Shown: positions 26,106 through 36,817 of the stretch, one piece after another
Position numbering within the stretch: position 1 is the stretch's first letter
Layout of the letters: every line of letters begins with the position of its first letter
Assembly: GCA_022829145.1 (NCBI GenBank)
Contig: CM040764.1
Location: 14,049,670-14,113,669, forward strand
Length of the DNA stretch: 64,000 nt
Direction of reading: 5' to 3'
Source of the DNA: Albula goreensis
Taxonomy: Eukaryota > Chordata > Actinopteri > Albuliformes > Albulidae
Translations under genes and position numbers: made by a program
The notes under the pieces: model-generated
The model's database searches: none
What the model was told of the DNA's origin: nothing
The model's input: the letters and a program-made list of their open reading frames with translations, nothing else

Positions 26106-27259
26106 TAACTGAGGAGGGAGGCGTTAAGTTAGAGCTGTTGGTGCTTGTGTCTGCTGCTCGGTCACACACAAGTCTCTGCTACAGACACACTGCTGGAGAG
26201 AGATGTGTCTTTTCCCTCACCACTTTCAGTTTTAATCACTTTCTTGGTATTCCATACAGTAGCACATGCTTTCAAAGAAAAGCCAAATTATATACTTTGC
26301 AAAAACAGACAAAACATACTTAGAATATTCCAGCACATAAAGAATTAATTCATCACATGCATCACAATGTATGGGGAAGAGCATACAAAGCAAAACAAAA
26401 AACTGAAACACAGACAACAAGTCAAATAATGGGAAAGGGAAAGTTGAAAGCGCTCTTTTTCTCTGATCGCCCTCTGTAAGATGAGGCGCATTCTGTGTTG
26501 ATAAGGTTTGCAGAAATTAGCATGTCTCATAATTTGTATAATTACTGTCCCTTGGACTCTGGCAGTATGGAATGGTGATGATGGCACTGATATTTAAAAT
26601 GGATTACTTAGTACGGATTTAAGGGGCACTTGACTCATCCTGTTTTATTAGCTAAATATTGCATCTTGTCGTCTGAAAGCATGAGTAATTGGACTGTGAC
26701 AGTCAATTTCCGGATATCCTCCTGAAATAATTTCCCACATGCCATTTTATGTTTTTTTTTTTTTTTCAATTACAGATGTTGCATAATCTAGCATAATTTT
26801 GGTCATTATGTTACTGAGCAAATCCAGGGGTGTAACTTTTCCTATGAGTTTGGCAAAATCATGTGTCACTACACTTCTGTTCTCGGCATAATTGTTCAAG
26901 TGAAATCATAAGTAAGTTTGCTTTAGTGGACCTTCAAGACCAGCTGGCAAACAGGACCAGTTTTAGGGTCTCACACCCTAATGCCATTTTGCTTATGGTA
27001 AAACAATGGAAGACACTTGAACCAGTTAGTCACCTTTCACTGGTGTCACTGTGCAGTTGGCATGTGTGGTACATATGTTGGCTGATACAAACCATAGAGC
27101 CCCTGTAGAGAAATGCATAGCTACCCTCCTACATCTGAAGATCTGCAACATTGAGAACTGAAGCAAACAACACCTGCAGGTGTACTCTCTTCCCAAGAGC
27201 CTGCAGTTCCATGTGAGATGGCTGTCAAAGCACATGGTAACACATCCTGTCATGGAGAA

Positions 27260-27591
27260 TCTAAGTGTGTGTGTAAGGGAGAGTGTGTAGGTATGTGTGT
27301 GTGTGTCAGGGAGAGTCTGTCGGTATGTCTGTGTGTGTGTGCGTGTGTGTGTAAGGGAGAGACTGTAGGTGTGTGTTTGTGTGTGTAAGGGAAAGTCTGT
27401 AGGTATGTGTGTGTGTGTGTCAGGGAGAGTCTGTCGGTATGTCTGTGTGTGTGTGCGTGTGTGTGTAAGGGAGAGACTGTAGGTGTGTGTTTGTGTGTGT
27501 AAGGGAAAGTCTGTAGGTATGTGTGTGTGTGTCAGGGAGAGTCTGTCAGTATGTCTGTGTGTGTGTATGTGTGTGTGTAAGGGAAAGTCTG

Positions 27592-27650
<59 letters not shown>
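27260..27650 (+). repeat. GT-based higher-order minisatellite ending in a long (GT)n run
   Basis: A block beginning cagggagagtctgtcggtat recurs at 27307, 27421 and, with one change, 27533, giving spacings of 114 and 112 bases. Each block contains GT runs alternating with gtaagggagagactgtagg and gtaagggaaagtctgtagg. The array ends in about 28 uninterrupted GT units (27595-27650). The 240-residue minus-strand frame across it is a Thr-His-rich artefact of the repeat. Confidence 0.9.
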
Positions 27651-27653
<3 letters not shown>

Positions 27654-28195
27654 AGCATGCACTGTAGGTGCAGTGGTAAGTGTGGTCTGATTGCTCCCTC
27701 TGAGCTCACATTAAATGACGGAGTGTTGATGGAATAATGAATTCCCAAAGCTCTCCAGCATTCTCATCAGCAGCTGGTGAGTTCAGCGCAATTCCCAGGG
27801 AGGGGATAACATGTCCCTACCCTCCTGAAGGAGAGGAATCAAAGCTCTATTTTTAGTGTCTGACCATTCTACTATATCAATGCATGTTTTATAATGATGG
27901 TGGCGGTAGGGCTGATTTGTTGTGCTGTCCTTTGTTTTTTATTGTGTTTTTAATGTTTTTTTGTAAATAATGAAATTGACTTTGTGCAGATCCAGTGATC
28001 GATCCATTGATTGATTGGCTGGTAGAACAGGTCCGCTGTAATAAATGCTGGCCGTTATGGCTGTTTTGAAGCGCAGATTTCCATGGTTAATGGCCAGGCT
28101 GTTGCTCATAATGACTCAGACGTTGTTTATATGATGGGTGGGGGGAGCTGGGAAACTAAGAGCTATTTCACCTCTCATTCATCAGGCTGTGTGAT

Positions 28196-28300
28196 GGAGA
28201 GAAATGGGGGCTACAGAAGGAGAGATGAAGGGAGAGGAGGGAGAGAGGGAATTAAAAGACAGTGAGGGAGAGAGAAGAGAGGTGGAGGGAGACAGGGAGG
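28196..28300 (+). repeat. Purine-rich tract
   Basis: About 105 bases dominated by G and A with gggaga and gagga motifs. This is simple sequence, possibly able to form triplex DNA. Confidence 0.6.
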
Positions 28301-28338
28301 TGACTGTGGTTCTGACAGTGGTGTTGTGAATAGGAACA

Positions 28339-28404
28339 TTATTATTCTTAATATTATTATTAGTAGTAGTAGTATTAATTATTACTGTAATAATAATAAT
28401 AAAA
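28339..28404 (+). repeat. (ATT)n / (AGT)n / (AAT)n compound microsatellite
   Basis: Trinucleotide repeats attatt, agtagtagt and aataataat occur in succession. Confidence 0.88.
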
Positions 28405-29898
28405 TGTTTTTTGAGTAGCTCTTTCTAAATAATGTAGTTATATTGTTGCATTTCCATACCACACAGTACTGAAAGAAGTGAGGATGTTCTCTGTAAAGAT
28501 CTCTCTAACTGGAACATAGTCTGCTCTGTAACACCAAACAGCTTCAGCTGCCTGTGGAAGGAGATGAGTGTGATGCAATCAGCAATTTAGCTGCTTGAAA
28601 AACTGCGTGGCTTGCACATATTTGTGTGTCATATCAAATGTAAATGCATGTATGGGGAGCATAGTTGGGTAAGTGTGCACATCCCTGCGGTGCGCTGGTA
28701 TTTATTTGTTTATTTATTTACATATTTTAACAGCTTGTCGCCCGTCATTCATAAATTTAGCATCTACAAAAACTGATTGATGTCCAGCCTTAATTTCTTA
28801 CATAAGTGAAAAGGATCAAAAGTGCCTGATGATGTAACACAACGCTGAGAGGTTGAATGGATTGAAGCTGTGCCCTCTGTATCCCAGTGCATTTACTTTA
28901 TTAAATAACCACTGTTTCAGCAGTGTGCTGCCCTCACTTGGGTGCCGTCGTCTTGATGGATTATGGAGAATTCTAAATTGAGGAAAAATATTGATTTAAT
29001 CCAGGCCACCAAATCCTCTCCAGACCTCCATGTTATCAGTGAAGGAAAAGATTCTTATTCAGACAAAGACCTGAGGGGTGCGGCCCCTGTCATGATTGTT
29101 TGGGGATTTGATTAAATTTGTGCGTGTCTGCTCCCTATCTACCATTGGTCAGTTTATTTCTATAAAGCTGTTGTGTATGTAAGAGTTTAGGCAACAAAGA
29201 GAGCAGGTTTAGAAGCCTTCCGTGCCTCCTTCCTGGGTAAGCCTGAGTTAACAGCGCCCCCAGTGGTAGAGCAGTGGTGTGATGCTACACACATGCAGTG
29301 TGGCTATAGCAGTCAGGGTGCTCTTCTCTTTCCATTCCCTCTTTTTCCATCACTTTGTCTCATCCTTTCCTTGCATTGCTTTTGGAGTCTCCGTCCTGCG
29401 CTTCAGCAACCTCTGCTCCTGCCCCCTCTTCCCCCTTTTTCACACTCCCCAGATGGGTGGGTTTCTAGAGGCATCTGTCTTATGATCTGGAATGGAAGGG
29501 GGGTTGTGGGTTGTTTGCAGATCTCATGTGGCCAACTGCAACTATCCCTGGGTTTTTTCCCTCTTTCCTGACTGTCTCACCAAGGTGCTTGACTCACACA
29601 TTCACACCACTGATTTCCCTGGTGGGGGGCCTCGGTTCATCTGCTCCTGTCTCAGAATAGCTTTGTCCCGTTTCCCCTGTAGACTACGATTCAGAATCTC
29701 TTTCCATCTAAAATTAATTTTCACACAGGCAGGGGGTTTGTGATGGGGATCCATTATTCTCTGATGAATACATGTTTTTTTTTTTTTTTGCATTCAAAGC
29801 CAGTTTTATATGCAGGCCTAGAGTCCTGGTCCATTACCTATGCAACCACAGGCTTGTAAAACTTTACTTTAGCACGGGATCAATGGCAGCTATCAGTA

Positions 29899-30065
29899 CC
29901 AACCAGGAGGTTGCCATCTCGAGTCCTGGAGAACCACAGAGTGCGCTGGTTTTCATTGTTACTCCGCTCTTGATTACTCAATTAAAGCTGTTGTTTACAC
30001 AGTTAACTGATTTTAGCTCGAAAACCCAGCAGACCCCGCAGCCCCCGAGAACCAGGGTTGGCCAA
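29899..30065. mobile_element. Palindromic MITE-like dispersed repeat
   Basis: The left arm (cctggagaaccac, then gctggttttcattg) is imperfectly complementary to the right arm (cgaaaacccagcag, then gagaaccagggttgg). The ccaacc at 29899 pairs with the terminal ggttgg. The middle contains attactcaattaaagctg and acagttaactgat. Both the layout and the phrase accagggttgg match a palindromic repeat family widespread in fish. It has no coding capacity. Confidence 0.55.
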
Positions 30066-30304
30066 TGATATAAACAAACCCAACATCCAACAGATATTTC
30101 CTTTTTTTACCCAACACATGGGCCAGAGGCCTGTATTACCCATTGGAGAGGGGGAAAATACATTTAGAAAACAGACAAAAGAAAGGTCAGGAAAATGCAC
30201 CAAATACAGATTCTGGACATCATGTGGATGAGGAAATGTACCCTGGCGAAAATAGGGTGATCTGTGTGGAGCTGAGATAAGCTTAGCTGCTCAGAACAAA
30301 ATCA

Positions 30305-30890
30305 GATAGAAGTATAGCTGCAAGCAGCAGTTAAAGGGGCTGAGTAACATAGGTTAATGGATTTCATATCATATGACCCTTGACCACATATTAAATCATA
30401 CAAAATCGCCCAAAGGTCTGCGCAAAGTCATTTATTTTCATTGATTTAGCAAAACAAACAAGTTATTAAATTTTAAAGACGCTTGGATATTGAATGATTT
30501 ATTGCAGCCAAGTAAAGGACAAGCAGAATATATCTGTGCATACACTTTAAAGAGGCGCATTCAAAGAGCAAATCAGTGCTGTAAGTTCTCTGTGACCATG
30601 TTTAATATTTTTGTGAGAAATTCAAAAATAGCACAAAAAACATGGTGGAATTTATATGCCTACATTTTGGAGCTTGTGTTAGATTATGTCAGATTTTAAG
30701 GGGTGAATGTTACCCACAGACAAACATTTCCGTAGTTTTTGCTTTTATAATGCACTCATACTTTAAAGGACATCCCATCTTTGCAAGATGCTCTGTCAAT
30801 AAAGGAGCGTACAGACAAGCCCTTATCGTAAGGTTGCATGCAGCCAACCACACACTTTTTCCCATTGCTGTCCACCATCTTAGCCATGGT
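30305..30890 (+). mobile_element. Probable copy of a teleost 'gctgcaagcagc' dispersed repeat
   Basis: It begins tatagctgcaagcagc followed by gttaaaggggc, a phrase I recognise from a very common fish repeat. Further on, aaaaacatggtggaattta, attatgtcagattttaagg, ggtgaatgttacccac, agacaaacatttccgtag and ggacatcccatctttgcaag follow in the order I recall for that family. The 176-residue frame crossing its right half has no recognisable domain and probably arises by chance. The right limit is uncertain. Confidence 0.5.
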
Positions 30891-30949
30891 GCCTCTGCCA
30901 ATTGCTGTCTCTACGAACAGTTGTGCTTTGTGTTAAGGCTGTCTGTGCC

Positions 30950-31110
30950 CATGGTAGTCTCGTGTTCGGGGATTCTCGGAATATGGTTGCCTTGTGTTGG
31001 TATTGTCTGTATGAATGTTTATGTTGTTTGTGTCAATGTTCACGGTGTGTGTTTTCTCTGTGAATGTGCGGGGTGTTTGCTGTCTCTGTGGATGCTGATG
31101 GTGTTTCAGG
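30950..31110 (+). repeat. Degenerate short-unit repeat
   Basis: Variants of tctgtgaatgtgcggggtg recur, including gtgtcaatgttcacggtgtg and tctgtggatgctgatggtg. They suggest a decayed array of roughly 25-30 bp units. Confidence 0.35.
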
Positions 31111-32116
31111 CATATCTCCCTTTCATGACATTTCCCTCCACCCGCATGTGTGTAAATATGAACCATGCCTAATGTGATTTATTTCCCAGCATGCCATAGG
31201 GAGCCTCTCAACTCCACTCATACAGCTCCACTTGCACTCTAAAATCACCACTTCCTCCAACGTGTGTTTTTCTATTCCCTCACATGACTTTGAATTAATG
31301 CATAAATACCAAACAGTATTTTGTTCATCTCTTCAATAATTTCAGATCATATTAAAATACGAGATTTAGCGCGCCGTGAGGACCTCATCACTCTGCAGTA
31401 ATTGCTCAGTGCATACTGAAATCCCTCAGATTTCTCTTCCGCTCACTCTCTCTGTCTCTGTCCCTCTTGGCCTCTGCTTCCCCCATCCACAAATGGAAAA
31501 TCATTTTAAGATAATTTGAAAGCTGGATCTTGGGAGCATTCAAGTGATGTCCACAGAAAATCAAATCACAGAGGATATTTCTTTTTGAGTAAATGTTGTA
31601 CTGGTGTGCAAAAAAAGCAGCTATTATCCGCAGCCTAAATCCATACCATGCAGGTTCTGTGCTGTTAGCTGCTGTTGGGAGAGAGCCAAACTTGAGACCA
31701 TTGGTGGTATTGAACAAACACATTTTATTGAGTTGAAGAGAACTTGGAACAATGAAAGGAGTCTGTAGTGCTGGACTGTTCCACATGTTGACATTCCAGT
31801 ATCAAACTGACGTTTGGGGAAGATGAACATTTGATATTGCTGGTTCCTCTCAATGTTGTTGTTGGTTTTTCCTAACCGAGTAAAGCCTGTGGTCACAGTC
31901 TCCAGGTGAGCTGACATGCTGGGTCTTTGGTCAGTGGTGCGTAATCGTGTGAAGAGGAGAAATATTGATCCTGGGGTCTGGGATCCATCAATGTTTAATG
32001 CAGTTCTGTTGGCTGAAATGGCCCACCATTAAATATTGATCCTTCCAGAGCGAGATTCACTTTTTACCTATTTAATTGGTACTCTGGAGCTGCTATGAGC
32101 CTTGCACTTGTGTGGA

Positions 32117-32138
32117 GGGGTGGGTGGGGTTGGGGGGG
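32117..32138 (+). other. G-quadruplex motif
   Basis: G runs of 4, 3, 4 and 7 bases with loops of 1, 1 and 2 bases. This is a compact, strong predicted quadruplex on the coding strand of intron 1. Confidence 0.7.
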
Positions 32139-34773
32139 TAGTTGGCAGATATGGTTGCCTTGGAAACATGAATGCATTCTCCACATTTTGTCCACTCTGT
32201 GACAGCCCCCACCTCCCCCCCCAAAAAAAAAACACATACACAGCTTTTCATACCAGCTGGGGGTTTTGAAAGGCGTGGCCATCATGGCACCAGACAGCGT
32301 AGGTGGAGTTAACCACAGCACATCCAAGAGGCATTTCCCATATGCCAGGCCTGAAAAATAAGTCAGGGTGGGGAGTCAATCCAAAAGAGAAGCAGAACAG
32401 CCTCACCCATTCCCCTCAACTGAATCTGTTTTGAGCTTCAATTACGTACATGGTAGGATGTTTTCATGTACATTTTAGAAGTATACTTTCCTGTATACAT
32501 GGCAACCAAATATAAATTGATCTGTTCAGATGAACCTAATAAGATCTGCTCTTGCAGAAAGTGAGTTCCTTTCACTTGAACGATTTAGTGACAGATGAGA
32601 GAGTAGTGACGGATGACCGGAGTACCTGTTTGCTGAAACATAAAAATAACAGCTCTGCTCAGTTTTCACACAGCATGTGGTTATGAGGATATTCACATGC
32701 ACTGCTCCGCTTCATGAAAACAAAGTCATGGTTCGCAGTAGCATCTTTGTAGTTAAAAGAGGAAGTTATGCAGATTGCCTGAGATAAATAGAAAGTCAGA
32801 AGTAAGTTGGCATGAGAGAAGCTGTTTGAAATCACTGATACTGACCAGCATTCCTGCTGGAAATTCATTCACATCAGCACTATGTTGATTGCAGATTGTG
32901 GTTGGAAAAAAACACTTGGGAGATTTTCCTCTGGGTGTTCTGTAGTCTAGTGATGGGGTACTAAGGTTTCAATGAACCAAAAATAGAAAAATAGAACTAA
33001 AAATATGAGCTACCATACAGTATCAGTGACTTGATGGCCAGTGACCACATGGGCTGTGGAGAGGGAAAAACCTTTGTGCAAGCAAGTACATGATTGACAG
33101 CTCCATCGTAATGGGGATCATGAAATCTCATTTCGGCCATCACTACTTTTATCCCAGATGTGACAGGAGAGCAAACAGAAAGAGCCAGCTGGCGTAAGAC
33201 TGAGATGTACAGACTGACACTGGAGATGCAGGTGCTTGGGTTTAAACAGTGGCACAGCAGCGTCGGCAAACGGTCAGAATCAGACAGCGTTTCCATCAGC
33301 ACATAGTGTGGCGGAGTCCTTCGTGTCAGTCTCCTGCCATCATACTGTCATTCTGCCTTGGCATCCAGAGAGCCTTTGAAAAACCGCTTATTTTGGTCCG
33401 AACTTCACCCCTCTCATCCCTAGAACGATATCTGATCCCCCTCCACCCTCCACCCCCTCTGCAAATATTAATCAAGATGCCCACTCTGTTTCCTCAGAAG
33501 CTGTGCCATAGTGTTCACTTGGCTGATGTGGGATCTGACCATGGAGCCAGTGGGCATGATCTTTCCTCCACCTTCTTAGACACTTACGCACAGCACTGCC
33601 TCATGAATATGAATACGATGTGGCGAGGAAGCCCGAGAAAGCAGTATAATTTAAAAGAAAACCTTTCTCATAAGGTTTTAACTTATTTAACTAAATTTAA
33701 ATAAAATTTTAGTTAATGGACGTAGGAGGGTAGTCTGTTATTTCAAGGCCGTCAGGTTTTATGCAGTTCATTTTGTGTGTATGCATGTGTGTGTGGAGAA
33801 TTTTTTTACCCCTGACTTGTGCTTCTGTAGCTTGTTGCAAAACAGCATTTCCTAATGAAAGAAAATTCAGAACTTACAGCAGGTGAAAGACATGTATAAA
33901 TGAAAACACAGATCCCTTTAGGCATGCCCTGTGCTGCAGTGATAGAATACACTGGAGAGAGTTCCTCAATGTGTCCCCAGTCTCCAGAGGGACCAGTTTA
34001 GTGTGTTCTGTTCTGAGCAGTAATTATTTTAGTGAACAGAATTTGAAGAGTTTGTATGATGATTCTCCCTTCCTCGTTTGCAATCAAACATCTTTGAATT
34101 TGTTTTCATCTCACTCTGTTATGTGTAGGTGTTCTGCAAGGATCAGTTGTAGGTCTGCTTGTATTCCTTTTATATATTAACCAATTTACGTTCCGTTTTC
34201 CCCTGTGTAGATGTTCAGATGTTTTATAAGATGATTGTCTTACATTCATACATTTTATCATAAGCAAACAAAAGGAAAGGTTAATGTCTCCAGATGACTG
34301 AAATATTCATGCCTGCATAAATATTAGCTAAATATTATATTAATAACTGTATATATGTTCATGTATTGTCAAATACAGAGATGGGTAATGTGGTAAGATT
34401 CAAAATTCTGTTTATATATGTAGATTGCAAAATATGAAAATTCTAAAAGGCTTCTAATGAGAAGTGCCATGGAGATGTTTTGCTTGAACACTGTGTATTA
34501 ACAGGCACTCTGATATTGATTGAAGTGTTAGATCAGTTGTCTCATGGGTGAACATTGAAACTGTGAAATATTGCGAATCAAGCTCCAAACACTGTAGAGT
34601 TTGCCCAGTGTAATCAAGTTGTCATTGTCAATATCTCTCTCAGTTCATTTTAATTCAGTCAGATTTACATTCCTGCCATCTTGCAACTGGGTATCACTCA
34701 CTTGGATATCAGTAACTTTTTCCTGAAAAGGAAGTCATTGGCACTGTTGCCATGCCTGTCAGTACAGCAGCAG

Positions 34774-34808
34774 TGTGTAACTGACTCTGTCCTCTTTGAC
34801 CTGTACAG
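34774..34808 (+). promoter_or_regulatory. ephb1: Splice acceptor and branch-point region of ephb1 exon 2
   Basis: A pyrimidine-rich stretch (ctctgtcctctttgacctg) leads to the acceptor tacag|AA at 34804-34808. A plausible branch-point (ctgac within taactgactc) lies about 25 bases upstream. Cutting here restores the Glu codon split with exon 1 and the conserved Eph N-terminal frame. Confidence 0.85.
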
Positions 34809-34873
34809 AAACGTTGATGGACACCCGTACTGCCACGGCGGAGCTGGGCTGGACGGCGTACCCTGCCTCTGGG
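34809..34873 (+). CDS. ephb1: ephb1 exon 2: mature N-terminus of EphB1 receptor
   Basis: This exon is 65 bases long. Its first two bases (AA) complete a Glu codon whose first base is in exon 1, and the next 21 codons read TLMDTRTATAELGWTAYPAS and then G. From memory this is the start of the ephrin-binding domain of EphB receptors. The segment DTRTATAELGWTA is specific to EphB1; EphB2 and EphB3 differ at several of these positions. The exon is bounded by a good acceptor and by the donor GGG|gtgagt, and ends on a codon boundary. Phase and length agree with the usual second exon of Eph genes. EphB1 is a membrane receptor tyrosine kinase that binds ephrin-B ligands in axon guidance and cell sorting. 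The signal peptide should be encoded upstream of the window. Confidence 0.93.
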
Positions 34874-35114
34874 GTGAGTACTGTCTGCTGATGTCTCTCT
34901 CTCCTCTCTCTGCACTCTGCAGCAGCGGCCACAGAACATGGCAGGAATGAGGAGGAAAATAGACGGATCAATGGTAAATATGTAAGCGCTTGTGGGTAAA
35001 CAAATCCCTCACTTCTCTGAAGTCCGATTAAATGATCGATATGTGTGGAACCAGTGAAATAACATCCTAAATTTAACTCGGATTAAGCACATATACATTC
35101 ACACATACATGTGG

Positions 35115-35116
<2 letters not shown>

Positions 35117-35189
<73 letters not shown>
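35117..35189 (+). repeat. (CA)n microsatellite
   Basis: About 36 uninterrupted CA units, some 240 bases inside intron 2. Uninterrupted length suggests it is polymorphic. Confidence 0.95.
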
Positions 35190-35190
<1 letters not shown>

Positions 35191-36794
35191 ATCCTGCACA
35201 CCCAAATGCAGCAGTGAAGCATTATGGCAGTTATTTTCTCTCCATTTGCTTTTATATAGTGAGTTAATGGAGCCAGTTTATCTTAAAGCCTATTTAATTT
35301 TAGGCCATAACCGTGCTTTGGTGTAGCAGTGCAGCGGTGCAGATGAAGTTGCAGACAGCCTCATTGGTATGTGAAATAAAGCCCTGATGTAGGTGAGCCG
35401 GTGCGGGGGGGGGAGGATCAAACGGCCTGCTCCCTGCCGTGAGCGCACTGCCCTGGGCATCGCTGGGAGACCTGCTGCCTGTCTGGATCCTCTGCGCTTT
35501 GATCGCATTCACGCACATGCTGCAAGGGCGGCCTATAATGTCTCTGGCAAAATTAGTTTTACAGCTCTTATTAATTGCCAAACATTCACAGGGATGTTTC
35601 CCTTTCCGAAAACGATCTTCAGGCTTTTTTTAATCATATAAGAGATTATTTTCAGTTGTCTCTGTCGTCTATAGCTGGAAATTAGAGGATGAAATTCAAA
35701 TAGCTTGTGGTTATATTTCCTAAATTGGCTTCAGGCTTATGGTCCTGACTTGGTAAATACCAAACAAACATAAATTGTGAGTGTCCAACAAACATGCTCT
35801 CTAGTTTTCCTGTTTTCTTCTGAGTGCACGTGTCCTTGAAGCGAGAGGTGTGCATTGTAATATGGCCATAATGTGTAATACAGAGAAAACAGCAGCAGTC
35901 TTTTTTTTTTAAATGTGACAGGAGCTATGAGACTGCAGAATTGCACCCCAAATTATGTAGAATGGGCACTGGGTGCTGTCATTTTCATTCCTGGAGCTGC
36001 AGTATGGCAGCAGAAGTGGAGTAAAAATAAAGACTTATTTGCAGACAGAATTTACTGAAACATCGTGTCTGAAACATTTTCGACAGAGCCTGAAGCCCAC
36101 TGCATTTTTTCAGTTTCTTTTATTGTACAGTCAAAATATTTGTTAAATGCCCATTTCCTGTAGAAAGCAAGCACAGAAACAGCACATAATTACCATCTTC
36201 AGCTAAATCTGTCAGAACTGGGGCTGTGTTCCTGTGGGTCCTGCACATAGTACATCTAGCTCAATGATCAGGTCTGTTATTCAGAGAGACGCTCTAAGAC
36301 TTAAATGCTGTTTTAGCAGCCATTCCTTCAATCCTGATTTGTAACATCAGTACTGATAGTACTGGTATAACCAATGGTATTGATATTATTAAGAAGCTTT
36401 GTCATTGGTAGTGATAATTTAATTTGATAATAACCGTGACTTGGTCATTTTGGCCACATGGAGGATTCACTTAAACTTATCAACTATTTTGAGAGACCAA
36501 CAGAGGAACAGAGCCTGTATTATTTCATTTTTCTTCCATGGATTGGATAAGATCTATAAAGAGTGGTGTATCATTTAAATGTAAATTCTTTTAAAAGTGG
36601 AAAAAAATGATACATGAATACCTAAGTGAAATGTATATGTGGAGGCCACTGTAATGCAGAGAAATTCTCACACTGGCTCAAAGTGAGCTGCTCACTGATG
36701 ATGAATTTAATATGGGCCTCCCAGCAGGCAAATGACCTTTGACCCTGGCTGGGGGTGGTAATTGCCCAGAATAAATCCTCAGGAGAAGGGCTTT

Positions 36795-36817
36795 GGGGGG
36801 TGGGTTGGGGGAGGGGG
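36795..36817 (+). other. G-quadruplex motif
   Basis: G runs of 6, 3, 5 and 5 bases with loops of 1, 2 and 1 bases, within a G-rich region reaching about 36860. Confidence 0.68.

Larger units (their letters stand above)
1..34808 (+). other. ephb1: ephb1 intron 1, 3' portion (non-coding)
   Basis: All sequence upstream of the exon at 34809 is intronic by inference, because that exon starts inside a codon and encodes the residues that follow an Eph signal peptide. I looked for a signal-peptide exon (Met, hydrophobic run, then a donor after the first base of a Glu codon) and saw none, so exon 1 is probably upstream of the window. Apart from the repeats listed separately, I see nothing identifiable in 1-530, 2870-4290, 4360-6090, 6140-7790, 7830-11060, 13540-18290, 19400-21030, 22580-23620, 24670-25730, 26110-27250, 28410-29890 and 30890-34770. 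These stretches are AT-leaning, with frames too short and composition too irregular to be coding. Confidence 0.8.

Noticed and set aside
27026..27748. 240-residue minus-strand open frame
   Set aside because: Mostly Thr-His repeats translated from the GT minisatellite.
30642..31172. 176-residue plus-strand frame
   Set aside because: Overlaps a dispersed repeat and degenerate short repeats; no domain or exon boundaries.
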